From Heliocidaris tuberculata (lineage: Eukaryota; Echinodermata; Echinoidea; Camarodonta; Echinometridae), in assembly GCA_025618425.1 (NCBI GenBank), contig CM046838.1, positions 8,641,655 to 8,705,654 of the forward strand: DNA of 64,000 nucleotides, given 5' to 3'. A program made the translations under genes and the position numbers. Below, piece after piece: positions 1 to 13,900 of this stretch. Every line of letters begins with the position of its first letter. The first letter of the stretch is position 1. A model generated the notes under the pieces. That model made no database searches. It was not told where the DNA came from and worked only from the letters and a program-made list of their open reading frames with translations.

Positions 1-454
1 GGTCACTGTGATGTAGCACCGGTCAACTTTCTCATTCGCTCGTACGCACAAAATGACTAAAATGTAAATTTTTCAAAATGTATAACTCAGTAGGATCTTT
101 TTCTTTTTGGAGGACCTATAACAATATGTTATCTACAATTATTTTTAGTACTGCCCCGAGGGAAAAAGCCTCAGGAGAAAACCGGAATTTAATATTTTGG
201 CGTACGGCAAATGGGAGAGTTGACAATGAATACGTCACAATCGATTCACCGAATTGCCAATTTGAGATTCGCATACATGTAGATGTAGTGATCTCATTTT
301 TCGAACATTCATAACCTTTTTATTCTTTGTCCGATTTCTTCCTAACTTTCACCATCCTGTTTTTCTAATTTTCATCCTTTCACACAATTCAGCTTTGTAC
401 AAAGGTTGGATTGCCCTTAAACATCGACCAGGGTAGTTCCCTGCATCCACATTG

Positions 455-591
455 CTAGTCCACAATCTGGCCGATTTTATTTTAAGATTGATCTCCCCAT
501 TATGCGAACATCCCCTACCAGATGGCGTGATCCCCAAATATGTACACCCGGAGATTGATCTTAAAATAGAATCAGCCAGATTCTGTACTAG
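455..591. repeat. Inverted repeat (hairpin)
   Basis: The arms around CACAATCTGGCCGATTTTAT and its reverse-complement partner ending at 585-591 pair over about 40 bp, with a loop near 500-545. It abuts the 11-bp minisatellite and is probably a small MITE. Confidence 0.7.
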
Positions 592-726
592 CACAGTGCT
601 AGCACAGTGCTAGCACAGTACTAGCACAGTACTAGCACAGTACTGGCACAGTGCTAGCACAGTACTGGCACAGTGCTAGCACAGTGCTAGCACAGTGCTA
701 GCACAGTACTAGCACAGTACTAGCAC
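588..726. repeat. 11-bp minisatellite, about 12-13 units
   Basis: Head-to-tail units of CTAGCACAGTG, varying mainly at G/A in the last position and A/G in the fourth. The last unit degrades at TAGCACTTCTCC. Confidence 0.93.
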
Positions 727-1144
727 TTCTCCTTCACCTTTAGAATGGTCCAGGGGCATTGGAAAATCTGGTTTAAATTTTGATGTTTTTCATTGAATCT
801 GGGAGGAAAATGTATGCACATGTATTTGTAAAATGTACAGAGGAATGCATATCATGTTGCATCTTTGACAAATATATATACATGTATTTCGTATGAAAGG
901 ACACATTTTTTTCAAAGTGAACTTATTTTTCATCTGTGTAATGCCTTCATGTAGAAATGAATATGGATGCTGTATTCATGGAAATCTTGTTTGACATTGT
1001 TCACCTATTTTGCCCCTTTGACTTCCATTTTTGGTCAGTATCATGACCCCCAGAACAGAAATTCGAAGATTGAAAGAAGAGGGGAAAAAAGCCTGATTTT
1101 TATTATTTTAAAAGATCTCCAATACTTAACCATTTATCAGGAAA

Positions 1145-1145
<1 letters not shown>

Positions 1146-1172
<27 letters not shown>
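1146..1172. repeat. (GT)n microsatellite
   Basis: A run of GT dinucleotides followed by a GA-rich tract to about 1200. Confidence 0.9.
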
Positions 1173-1178
<6 letters not shown>

Positions 1179-2922
1179 GAGAGGGAGAGAGAGAGGGAGC
1201 GTCAAGATGACTGGAGAGAGATGGAGATAGATGGAGATAAAATGTACATGTAGGTGGAAAGAAGAAATGTAGACAGAGATGGAAAAAAAGAACAGAAGAG
1301 TCCGATATTTCAGGCAGGGCTCAACACTAAAAGGTGCCCGGGAACATGGGCGCCCAAAATCTGGTCCCCCCCCCCCTCCAATTAAAATTTTTAAACTTAG
1401 GGCTCAATGCATAAAGACCCTAAAAATTTCAATCTGCACCCCAGACAAGGAAAGTTGGTGTGGAGCCGTTTTAGGGTTAACTAGGCAATAATTACACTCG
1501 TAACAACTTTGGGTTCTTAGACGCTACAAAGGTTAAGTCTTATTTATTACATGTAAATATATATCAATCCAGAAATTATTGTAAAACCCTTGATACATAG
1601 CAAAAGAAAGAAATTATAACATAGTTTACTGTACAAATCCATTTACATATAGACAGACAAGCCATTTCCCACGATTCATATGAACCTTACTCAGTTGATA
1701 TCCCTTTTCAAATTTTCTCATCTCCATCATTCAAATGAAGTCTCATATATTGTTTCGAAGCAGTGTTAAAATTAAAATTTCTTTCGCAAGGGCTACTTAG
1801 AATTCCACCTATTGTGTTCGGAGATTTTAATGCACTACGACCCAAGGGCAGAAATATTATTTGATGGTGACTCTTTCCATTTATGGTGGCTTTTTCAAGA
1901 GTTTTGGGGGCTAATCACCCTTAGCCCTGCTTATTTTTTTCACTGTTTCGGAGCAATATTACACCAAACCTGACCAATACCTGAAGTCAATTATTATGTC
2001 CAATGTTGCCTACTCTGCAGACTTCATATATCCATGAAAAAAAATTGACGTAAGGAGCAAATATGGTTTCCAGATGTACCTCTTTAACACAATACACAAC
2101 CACATAAAATAAAATGTTACCATTTACAATATGCACAAACTTTCATTATCTTGCAACTTCTGAAACGAGCCGGGCTTTTTTTCCTTTATGCGACACCTGT
2201 TCGGAATTCTCCTTCCATTTCCTTTCAGATATGTAACACTGAACATAACTACGCAAGTATTGACGAGTAAAATGTACATCTTTATCCTGCACTTTCGAAT
2301 CTAAATAACATCAATAAACTTTGGAGGAAAGGAAAGATAATGCACAATAATGCACAATAATGCTAACATGACAAGGATATAACAAAACAACACATGTAAA
2401 TATATTATGTGCACCTAAAACTTTTATGCTCTATATCACCCCAAAATAAAGAATATATGAGAAAGCAAATATTACTTAGGGCTACATACATTGTATACAG
2501 TATGTCTATGCCAAAAGTAAAGTGCTTTGCTAATGTACATTATTTTCAGACAAATGGAAAGTGAGTAAACATTAATTTGTGAAATGAAAAACTATACATT
2601 TAGAGTTCCACTGCCACTAATTTTGGTTAAAATGCTTTCATCTTCAAGCTCCAGAGCACCAAATGCAAACAAGAAACATTTACTCTTCCTTACATAACTC
2701 CAGAGTAAATTCAATTGTGATTGCATCTTTTATCCACTAAAGAAAAGTGGTCAAGGGCCTCCGTATGAACAAAAATATCTCATAACATGGATGATCTTGG
2801 AGCCTCTCAGATGTACATAATACAGTTGCAAGTAAACTCAACCAAAGAAAGTGAACCTGGCTTGACTTTCTACACATCAGAATCATGTATATAGAACCTA
2901 CATTTGTAAGTTACTAAGTTAC

Positions 2923-3284
2923 TAAGGGTGCGTTTATACTTTCTTTGCAAAGGCAGAATGAGTGTCTAAAGCGCAGTTTCAAGGGGTACTTGTGCTTCTT
3001 TTCTCTAGGCGAATTCAGGCTCTAGTTTCGTAAACCTCACTGCACATGCTACTAGTTTATATGACCTCATATAAACGCATTTACAAAATGATTGTGCATT
3101 TATGCTTCCCCAGAAACCTGCATTTTGGGAGAAATGCAGATTCAAAATGCGCCTTTTTGTGAGTTTTACATCGGCATTTTAAATCAGCAATTATATAAAA
3201 ATGACTGGATGCAATCGTATTTTGAACCAAATATGTAAATGGCTCATTCTGCCCTAAAAAATTGGAGTATACACACACCCTAAG
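2923..3284. mobile_element. Palindromic MITE (CTAAGGGTG ends)
   Basis: The left end CTAAGGGTGCGTTTATACT pairs with the right end AGTATACACACACCCTAAG. Subterminal GGCAGAATGAG pairs with CTCATTCTGCC. It is about 360 bp with no coding capacity. The target duplication is unclear because the flank contains TAAGTTA repeats. Confidence 0.7.
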
Positions 3285-3559
3285 TTATACCTAAGTTATA
3301 CCCACGTGCAAAATAATAACGGCAAAAACAAGGAAGTGTTCGTCCATTGGTCTACATGTGAACAGAAATATCAGAAATTGGGTCTTTGTTGCTTGATAAG
3401 CAATGTACAAAGAATCATTTCCTCACAAGGTGAAAATTAAGGCACATCTACAACACACTGAAACTGAGAAGTACCCAAAGCAGCAGTAAGAATCATAATG
3501 TAAGGATCAAGAACGTTTCGTCTGCCGAGTGTCAAAAGGGCATTAGGTCTTATCCTTGA

Positions 3560-3681
3560 AAGTAGAGTTAATGCCCTTCTGGCTTTAACCAGACAAATTA
3601 AAAGTTATAACCTTTTGGTTGGTTACATTGTAACTTGTAAGGTGCTATATAAGAAACAGCTATTATTATTATTATTATTAT
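3560..3681 (+). mobile_element. Degenerate SINE 3' end with (ATT)n tail
   Basis: GGTGCTATATAAGAAACAGC followed by repeated ATT resembles the 3' end of the better-preserved SINE at 27458-27762 (GAGCGCTATATAAATACC then ATT repeats). The 5' tRNA-related part is not recognisable. Confidence 0.5.
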
Positions 3682-5323
3682 TTGGAGCATATCATCAATG
3701 AACCTGTTTCAAGAGAAGACCAACATTGGCTTGCAGTTATAGGTGGTTACTGACAGCATATATGTATGGCCTGGTTTTTGAGCTGTAAAACTTTGAATCC
3801 AACGTATATGTATCCTACACTCGATGTTTTTTTCTCTTAGAAAGTAATGCAATGTCATTATGTGATAGAGGCTTTGGTTCAAGATAATATGACAGGTTTG
3901 AGTAGCTTTATATAGTGTAAATACAGATAATATTTGATTACTCTCATGATTGTCATCATTATGATATGAATTCAAACTAATATCCATCCAAAAGTAATTT
4001 GAATTGAAATGAGAAATAGGTGAAAAATCAAGACCCTGTTTATGAAAGTCAATCAAATGAACTATTGCAATAAATACATTTTTTTTTCTGCTGACATAAT
4101 ACAAGATAAATGGTAACATTTGACTGTTGACAAAGAAATTAATAGCAAACAATAAAAATAAGCAAAAACACAGAATTAAGAAAAATAAACAACTAAAAAT
4201 TATTCCAACTCAACACAAGTAATAATAGAAATGAAACTAAGAATTTCTTTTTTTCTTATATCTTACCACATTAAAAGTTTCATACTATTTCCAGATACAC
4301 AATGTACATGCAATCCCTAAATACAATAAAAATGCTACATGCAGATAATTTATAGTTGCTAGTTATAAATTAAACATTAATTCTCAAGCACATGTATTGC
4401 TTTATGGTTGGACATTCAGAGTAATATGCTTTCAAATGAAATTTCAAAAAGGTGAAGCTTTTCCATGTTTAAGTGAAGTATCAGCGATATTTTTAAATGA
4501 AGGTTTAAGTACATTCTATATTCAGTTGTACTTCAAAATGCTGCTATCAAATGAAAGAATGACAAATTTACGACTGCTAATATGCTGATGGTTACTCATT
4601 ACAAAGATAGAATGATGACAACCATACACCAATAAATCTTCTACAAGACAGTTTATATAGTGTGACTATAAAAAGTCAAAGAGTGTACAAGTAATATAGA
4701 AATGTCTAGTTTGACATTGAATACTATTATACAGTGAGATCTAGACATGGTGCAAATTTGAAAGAGACAATAAAATAACAAATTTCACAAGATGTTTCAG
4801 CCCATTCTGGAATAATATCAACCAAAATGTGAACCACACTTTGACTTGATTCGTTAGTACATGTATCCAGATTTTTTTTTTTTTTTTAAATAAATGTATC
4901 CAAATACCATCTTTTTAAAAAGGAATGAGAAAAGCAGAATGCTTCGATAATCGAAATGTATTTTCACGATGAATGAATAATACCTTTAGAGAATATTGAA
5001 AATGCATGCTGTACATTTGTATTGACTAAAATGAGAGAGAAAGAAAATGTACTGTGTGCAAGAAAATAAAAGCATATAACTATGTTGAATTATTGATCAC
5101 ATATACATGACATGTACAATACCAATATATATCAAATTTAAAAGCTACCAAATTTCTGTTGGTTGAAAATACATAATTTGTATAACTAGCTATATTTGTT
5201 TCTAAGATACCATGATTTAACATCCAGGTCAGCAGACCATGCCGAAATGACAATTGGAAGTTAGAATATGATAGGAGAGAAAATATTGAAACAATTGTTC
5301 TGTGAAGATCTCTGGCATACTGA

Positions 5324-5503
5324 CTAGATCTTAGACTGGGTGGGGATTATATCGATGTTGAGTGGCAGAGGTTCCACATCGTCGTCGTCATTGATGATGG
5401 ATGACTTGGTAGGGCTGTAAGTAGTGATATAGACCGGGATGTGGCCGCTGGGACATTTCTTGTGCTGCTTCAGGTATTCCAAGTCACCATTGATACTCAG
5501 CTT
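5324..5503 (-). CDS. TMEM59: TMEM59 exon 7 (cytosolic tail, stop codon)
   Basis: The acceptor is TATCCACAG and the frame is phase 0. The reading starts KLSINGDLEYLKQHKKCPS, continues with an acidic NDDDDVEPLPLNIDI stretch, and ends TQSKI with TAG at 5324-5326. The same order (KLSIYGDLEF, then acidic, PLP, S-x-I end) occurs in vertebrate TMEM59. Confidence 0.93.
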   Translation of the reverse strand, partial: KLSINGDLEYLKQHKKCPSGHIPVYITTYSPTKSSIINDDDDVEPLPLNIDIIPTQSKI

Positions 5504-7952
5504 CTGTGGATAATACACGATATATATGAATTTAAATCAGAATTTGATATTGTGTAGCAAAAACACCTAGCATGTTGTTATTACAATAGGGTAGCATGAA
5601 GATGACATAAAACATAATAATTTGTTTTTAATATACAAACCCCTTACATTAACAGGAATTGACAACTACACAAATAAAAGATCATTCCGCATAACTTCTT
5701 GAACATTGTATAAAAAAACAAAAAACAAAACTGAATCCCAGCAGAAAAGAACAAATATATATTATACATACAGCAGCGCCACATGCTTAAACACTGCATT
5801 TTATTTTATGTTTGATCACTGTCCTTTTTTTAAAAAAAATTCAAGAGCAAAATGTGACTGTTCTCCTGATCGTACGATACAGTGATAAAAAGTAATTACA
5901 GTGGAACATCGTTATAAAGAACACTGTTATAACAAACTCTCGTTATAACAAGGTAAATTGGGAGGTCCCACTTCTTTGTATTCTATTGTTTTTTTAGCCC
6001 CGGTATAATAAGGTTTCGATATAAAGAGGTCATTCCCTTGGTCCCAAGGAGTTTGTGATAATGAGGTTCCACTGTACCATATTTGAACATGTGGTGCAAA
6101 GAAGAAGAAGAAAAAAAAAGGCTTATGCTTACAGGTACTCTAACTCTCCTTTCTGGAGCCGTAACCATGGTAGCACAACACAGCCACAAGAGGGCGACAG
6201 AGGACAGGAGGATGGTGATGGAGAGGAGCCAGCGAGGGAGCCCGGACCGTTTGGCCACGCAGTCCAACCAGCTGGAGGTGTCAAGGTGAGTGGCGTAAGG
6301 TCGGCTGGGGTCAGAGGTCGGGTCATGGTCATTCAGTACTTCCAGGTTAGTCTCAAAGCCATTGAACTGTCTGCCAAAATCTGGGTAAGAAAATTAAACA
6401 TGCACAAAAAATGGTAACGATACATGCATGTTTACAAAGTTTAATTATATTGTTACAGCTATTATAAATTTTAATGCAAGGAATTTAGAATGATTCTACC
6501 AAACAAACAAAAAGCCAGCTGTTGTGAAAACAATAATTCTCAATGACAGGTTTACAAGCTACCAAATGAGATATGAAAAAAAAATAAATAAATAAAATTT
6601 TTTAAAAATAAAGAAGGGTTTAGGGTGAAGGCAAATAGAGCAGGCAGCAGTTTTCCTTTGGGTTGCTGTTAACCCTTTCGAGACAATTGACCACATTTTG
6701 TGGTTGGGCTCAATAACTTTTGATTCAGAGCCCTGAAAAATATACCAGATACATGAGTAGAAAGAGCAAAAATTTCTGCACACACCGTGTCCATTTTTGT
6801 TACATGAAAATATTGCGTTTGATCCCAGGAATTTTAAAAAGGAGAATAAGATTTAAAATCCTTAAATTGGCAACACATTGAGAGGTTCAAAATCATTGTT
6901 TTTTATCAAAATTGGCAACTTTTTCAACTTTTCACCAATTCTTTTAAACATGTATATTGTTTTCAAAGACATTACCCCTTATTACAATCTTGTAGTACTA
7001 AAAGAAAAATATTATTGTTGCCAATTTGAAGAACAAAATGTGATCAATTTAGCCCTGAAATAATTCCTGTCCTGAAAGGGTTAATACAGCACTCAATTTT
7101 GTGGATCTTCATTCCTTATAAAACAAGTGAATGAGTAAATTACGCAATGCGTAATAAATGTCCCCGCCGGAAGTGCAGATCTGTGGAAATTAACTAGCCT
7201 GAACCTTAAAACTTCAGTGAAAAACTTTAGTGAATAAAATAATGTTACTGCATGCAAAAGAAGAGAATACCAACAATGCATGTATACAACTGAAATATAA
7301 AACATGAAAACATTATGAACCTTCAGCCATTTTGAATAAATTTGCATAAATTTGCATAATTAATGAATTTCAAAATTCTGTGTAGAAGTTTGGAAGCCCC
7401 CACCCAGCCCTATCAGATAAAACAATCGGAATCAAAATCCGATGTGAAATAGAGAAGTAGCATTTTTCGTCAATTTTGAATAAATTTGCATAAATTTGCA
7501 TAATTAATGAATTTCAAAATTCTGTGTAGAAGTTTGGAAGCCCCCACCCAGCCCTATCAGATAAAACAATCGGAATCAAAATCCGATGTGAAATAGAGGA
7601 GAAGTAGCATTTTTCGTCAATTTTGAATAAATTTGCATAAATTTGCATAATTAATGAATTTCAAAATTCTGTGTAGAAGTTTGGAAGCCCCCACCCAGCC
7701 CTATCAGATAAAACAATTGGAATCAAAATCCGATGTGAAATAGAGGAGAAGTAGCATTTTTCGTCGATTTTGAATAAATTTGCATAAATTTGCATAATTA
7801 ATGAATTTCAAAATTCTGTGTAGCAGTTTGGAAGCCCCCACCCAGCCCTATCAGATAAAACAATTGGAATCAAAATCGGCCAAGAAATGACGGAGAAGTA
7901 GCATTTTCTAACATTTGAGCACACACGGACAGACGGACGGACGGACGGACGG

Positions 7953-7987
<35 letters not shown>

Positions 7988-10900
7988 CGTACGGAGCCCG
8001 TTTCATAGTCCCCTTGCGAACTTCGTTCGGCGGGGACAAAAAAAAAAATCTATAAATAAATACACAATATTTTTTACAGTTGTGACATTATTATTGATAT
8101 TTGGAGGACAAAATGACGACTTTGATACTCACTGAAAGGATCCTGAGGATCGGGATCGACGGTGAAAATGTCAATCTCTGGCTGGGTCTCAAAGATGTAG
8201 ATTTGATTGTCATCTCCCTGCCAATAGAACATGGCTTGGGAGAATGACACTCCTCGTACACTACTGGTCAGCTGCTGAAAAATGCTATGTACTGAGAAGA
8301 GGGGATGGAGGAGGTGCATACTGGCTTCCTGGTTGGCATACTGGGGGTAAAGATACAAACATGGAAATGATGATGATGGTTACTAACATGCTTTAATATG
8401 ATTGGTACAGAACATGTCTAGTGAGAATGACACACTTCGTACACTACTGATCAGCTGCTGAAAGATGCTATGTACTGAGAAGAGGGGATGGAATACATTG
8501 TAAGGGCATACTGGCTTCTTGGCTGGCATACTGGGGGTAAAGATACAAACATGGTGATGATGATGATTATGATATTAACATGATTTAATTTGATTGGTAT
8601 AGAACATGGATAGTGATGAGAATGACACTCCTCGTACACTACTGGTCAGCTGCTGAAAGATGCTATGTAGTGGGACCCGTTTCATAAAACTTGTTATCAA
8701 TAATAAGTTACAATAATTGTTATAAGCTACTGGAATCCTTGAATCTGATTTGCTGAAAGCGAATTTGTCACAGAAATGAGGCAGTTGTTATTGATAACAA
8801 ATTTTATGAAACAGGGCCCTGGTCTCCAGGCTGGCACACTGAAGAAAAAGCCCTGAATACGGTGATGATGATGATATAAACTTTTGACTTTACTGCAGGC
8901 GATGCTTAAAGAGAAATCTACAGGTTCGTGAACACAAACACATGACAATTTACATCAATGATTAAAAAAATAACAATCACAAGTAATGGTGATCCGACTG
9001 TGCAAACAAATGACAAACAATTAGGCATCCATCCCACAGGTACATGTAATATAAGTCATAGCATGCAGTGATTATCATGTATTTCTGATTATTTTGAGAC
9101 AGCATCATATACAGCTTGCTGTTTTGGACCTTGATGTAGATATGAATTTACATCCTCTTTTAAAGATGTTATTCCTACCTTATCACTGCCTTCGAGGCTC
9201 CAACTCACATTTTCTTTCTCTGTCAACTTGTCAAGTTTCTATGGGTGTTTCCGCATTTAAGTGACAATTAAAATAAGCACAAAAGCACAAAAGCATTTTA
9301 ATCTATTACTTTAATGAATTAATGAAATATTGCATCCTACTAAATGTACACAAGTACATGTAACTGTATCATAAATGTAATGCCACAGATTTTGATGTAC
9401 TGCATGTGTATCTCATCTGTCAGTAGGGATACCATTTGGCCTTATCCAACAAAACAGAAAAAGCCTGAAACATGGCAAAAGACTGATGTAAAGCTATGAC
9501 CACTTACTGTAACGACACTCCCACCCCCCAGAAATTCCACACCTTATGATTCGTACATGTACGTACGTACAAAATCAAACTGTAAGACCAGAAACTTCAT
9601 TAAATTTGGGAGTGGCACAGACTCGAGAAAGCTTCATGCTGCAAGAAGATTAAATCATAACAGAATTTTTCCATCTTACAAAAGTTTCTTAGAGCAAAAA
9701 CAGCTACCATTAATTATAAGCACAAGTTTCTGGTTTAGCATTACACAGTACATCGGTGCATGTTAGGAGTCCTGAGTACACAGATGTAATTGTTGTCCAA
9801 ATAAATCATAAGCTCTTTTGCAATTTACCTCTTTTCTCATCTGTATAGCAAATGGAACCTGCTCTGTACACCCAAGGCAGCAAGCAAACAATTGCTCTTC
9901 ACTGCTATATGCTTCATGGCATGCTGAAATAAAACAAAAGAAAATACGCACAACATGTGTACATGTACTATACTTGTAAACTGTGTTTACATTTTAACCC
10001 TTTCAAGACAATTGACCACATTTTGTGGTTTGGCTTAATAACTTTTGATCCAGAGCTCTAAAAAATATACCAGATGCACGAGTAGAAAGAGCAAAATTTT
10101 CTGCACACACTATGACCATTTTTATTGCATGACCATATTGCGTTTGATGCCAGGAATTTTAAAAACAAGAATAAGCTTTGAGATCCTTAAATTGGCAACA
10201 CATTGAGAGGTTTAAAATCATTGTTTTTCATCAAAATTGGCAATTTCTTTCAACTATTCAACAAATTTCTAACCATGTATATTGTTTTCAAAGACACTAC
10301 ACCTTATTTGAACCACGTAGCACTAACAGAAAAATATTATTGTTGCCAATTTGAAGAACAAAATGTGATCAATTTAGCCCTTAAATAATCCCTGTCCTGA
10401 AAGGGTTAATATGCGTCAGCATTTTGCATTGCCAGATCAATGTACTGTACATTTACATAAAGGGGGAACATACTGAATATGATGACTATTGAGGGACAAA
10501 TGCAATAATGGACAAACTTATAAAACCATCCCAAAATGAATGAACATTCATATTCATACTGAATATGACGACTACTGAGGGACAAATGCATTAATGAACA
10601 AACTTATAAAACCACCCCAAAATGAATGAATGTTACATGTACATGTACATGTACTACAAGACGTATATGTACATGTACATGTACACGTCTGAAACTGTAG
10701 GTCCCTCAGATTTCATTGATTGTGAAAGACTGGAGTATTTTAAAACGCTTGTACTGAGTGAAGTTTTGAGGGCCATTTAAAATGTAGTTACATGCCCATA
10801 TACATCTGTAAACATGTACATTCCTGCTACACGGATAGTGCATAGGCCTCCATGTATACACAAAACATTAAAATATTATGAATTTGCAAGTTACAGTAAA

Positions 10901-13900
10901 TTAATCATTAATTTCTTTTTGGTACATGTACATCAAAGGAATATTGATCAAGTAAGCATTTATTATGTTACTTTCTACATGTATGTATACAAGTACATGT
11001 ACATTGTAGATGCATGCATGGTATGTGATTACCCTGGGTATATACATGTACATGTACATGTATATGTACATGTAATGTACATGAACATATGTATTGTTAT
11101 CATTTTAAGTGCATGAGTGCATGCTTACATGTATGTTTGTATCCCATGTATGTAACAAATCAGAAGGAAATAAATGTTGTTTTGAATTGAATTGAATTAA
11201 TACTGATACCCGCATTCTCTAAAAAAACGTAACTTAATTCATATTATTCAGGATAGTCTGGGAGCCTGTCCCGAAAGAGTCACCCCATTTTACATTTTAC
11301 ATACATGTATGAGATTTGACCCCTTAAAGTTACTTAGACCATCCATGTCATTCACAAAAAGTTTGTCAGCTTGAACGAAGCTGGAGGGTTTGGCCCCCAG
11401 AGCCCCCCCAAAGGGCCCCGAAGTCGGGTCAATCTCAACCCATCTACATGTAGCATATGCACCAAACTTTGTCCGAATGAAGGTGTATACATTACCAAAA
11501 CACAAAAACTGACAAAATTTTCCATCGGGATGGGCTGTCAGACCGCACCTAAAAATTGGGGGAAACTTTTCCTCTTAAGGCCCGTGGACCAAATTTTGTC
11601 AGAAGGAAGAGGTATGGATGTACATTACAAAAATATAAAACAAACAAACAAAAAACAAAGTGCCCCTAAACCAAGCTTAGCTCATTAGCTGGGGTTGTCT
11701 AGAGCACCTTTTCTTTTGAAGAATGCATACAGGTAAAATGTGAATATGCATAACCAGTGGTAACTGGTGTAATTTTAAAAAGTGCATTTCTGAAGAACTG
11801 TGCACTAAAAAAAAAAAAAATCAATAAACCTACATGTGCATATGTATTTCACCCTCTGTCTATTATGGTAGATCTACAAGTATGCAGTGTACAATGGACC
11901 AAAGAATGGAACTGTATGCATAAACAGCTGTGGAAAATAGTGTAATTAAGAATAGCATACAACAGATGTCCATATATATATATATATATATCTTGAGAGA
12001 CTACAAATAATTTCAGATTCACATATGAGGGCAAGCTTTTCTTGTATTACCCAGAATAAATAGCCAAACAGTAACAGTCTACAGTGTATTTATCCACTTC
12101 ATATTAATATCATTAGTAATACTTTTTATCACATACAAATTCCAGGATGTGAGGTAAGGGGGGGGGGGGGGGGAAGGGGATATATGCTTTAGTACAGCAT
12201 ATATGTCAACATGCAATACTATGTACTAGTAAGTGATAATCATATATATACTATTGACTGGCTTAAGAGGGATGATAGACACAAGACCACATTAGTGCTG
12301 GTATCGACACGCCTGATGTCGCCACTATGGCGACAAAAGTACTGGTTTTGGACTTTGCCGACATGTCGACACGCATGCTCCGATGGCGACATAAAATGGG
12401 TCTTATATATTACATGTACCTCGCCGTGGCGTCGTGCGCGCGTATGTGATTTGTTTCACATATGCATTAGCAGCGCGCGCGCGCGACACGATCGCTGCGT
12501 ATCTAGCTGCGACCGGTATACATTACGTACATGTACATGCCTAGATATGCGACACTAGCTGACTCGCACCGCATGACTTTCATTAATGCTTGATAAATTG
12601 GATCATACAAAACAAATTTTGGGGCAAATAGTTGACAGTGTGCATCTTTGAGAACTGTAAGTGAGTATGACTGCGAGTGTGAGCCCGTGAGGACATAGTG
12701 CATGTATTCCATGTAAAGCTCTTGTGAATTTGTGTCGGGTAACTCTGGTTTAATAGTGTACGGTCACTACGGGAGCGACCCGAGTTTAGACTTGTTTGAC
12801 TCATGTCCAGATGTCGACACATGTCGACATCGGCGTTAATTTTATTGCGACATGGCGACATAGATTTTCCATGCCGACACCAGCACTAGACCACATATTT
12901 TTCAGAATGTAATATCCTGTATGTACATACTTCCAGTCCAATCTTTAATATATTCTTATAGCATTTTCTCCTTGCACTTAGAAAGCGCTTCACAATTTGC
13001 TGCAAAAAAACAAGAACAATCCACTCCAAATAGACCAGTTGACCCAATAAAATATGTATAAACAATCTCAGTTTTCTCTCAAGATGAAATGGGCCTTCAG
13101 AAGTTTACGAACTGGCCAACAAATACAGAAGACTTTGTTGGGAAACTTTTCCTACATGTCCGGATGTAATTGTCTTTGGGATGTACATATGCATATGTAC
13201 TTGTCCTGGGATGCAGATCCTCAGGGTTGATAGGTACAGGGGCAGTTGTTGGAATACAGTACTGTATCACATACCTCCTTTGCAAGCTTCCTTTGTATAA
13301 TTGAAGTCTGTTTCTTCATAATCCACTTCACCAAACTCAAGCATGGAAAATAGACGACATCCCCGCTGACATGCCCTCAGATCTTCCATCTAAAGGGAAA
13401 ACAAAGAAATTTTTTTTTTTGGTGTTATTTTTGTTGTTGTTATTCACTTCAGCTCTTTTTGGATTGCTACATGGCAAAAGTGATACTTTTTCTGAAGATA
13501 GTCTTGCTTCCGAGTTTTCAAGCAGTTCAGAACTTCAAACTTAAAGGCCAAGTCCACCCTAATATCAAGTTGATTTAAATAAATAGAGTAAAATTAAGCA
13601 AGCATAACAGTGAAAATTTTGTTGAAATCGGATTGAAAATAAGAAAGTTACGGCATTTAAAATTTTTCATAGTTTCACGAAACAGCGATATACATAACAT
13701 GAACTGTATGAAAATGAGAGAGCCGATGATGTCACACACTCGCTTTTCCTTATGTATTTCATTGAATGTGAAATTTCAAATATTTCAATTTTTATAGATG
13801 TGATAATAAAGAATCTCTCCATTGTATCAAAAATAAGTTAAAGTAATGATGTTCTTACACATTCCATGAGGAGTCAAACCACGCTTTACATTCTTGGAGC

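Larger units (their letters stand above)
1..5323. other. 3' flank / possible long 3' UTR of TMEM59, no gene seen
   Basis: This is AT-rich sequence downstream of the TMEM59 stop. No exon with convincing homology was found. The longest open frame (3709-4152, minus) is low-complexity AT-rich and shows no family motif. The stretch 3300-5323 carries few repeats, consistent with a long 3' UTR, but the polyadenylation site cannot be fixed. An 11-bp minisatellite, a hairpin, a palindromic MITE and a SINE tail are listed separately. Confidence 0.6.

Noticed and set aside
3709..4152. 147-codon open frame on the minus strand
   Set aside because: AT-rich low-complexity composition, no recognisable motif, and it lies downstream of TMEM59 in probable UTR; open by composition only.
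7330..7870. CRISPR-like array
   Set aside because: Direct repeats are 147-bp contiguous units without spacers, in a eukaryotic mobile element.
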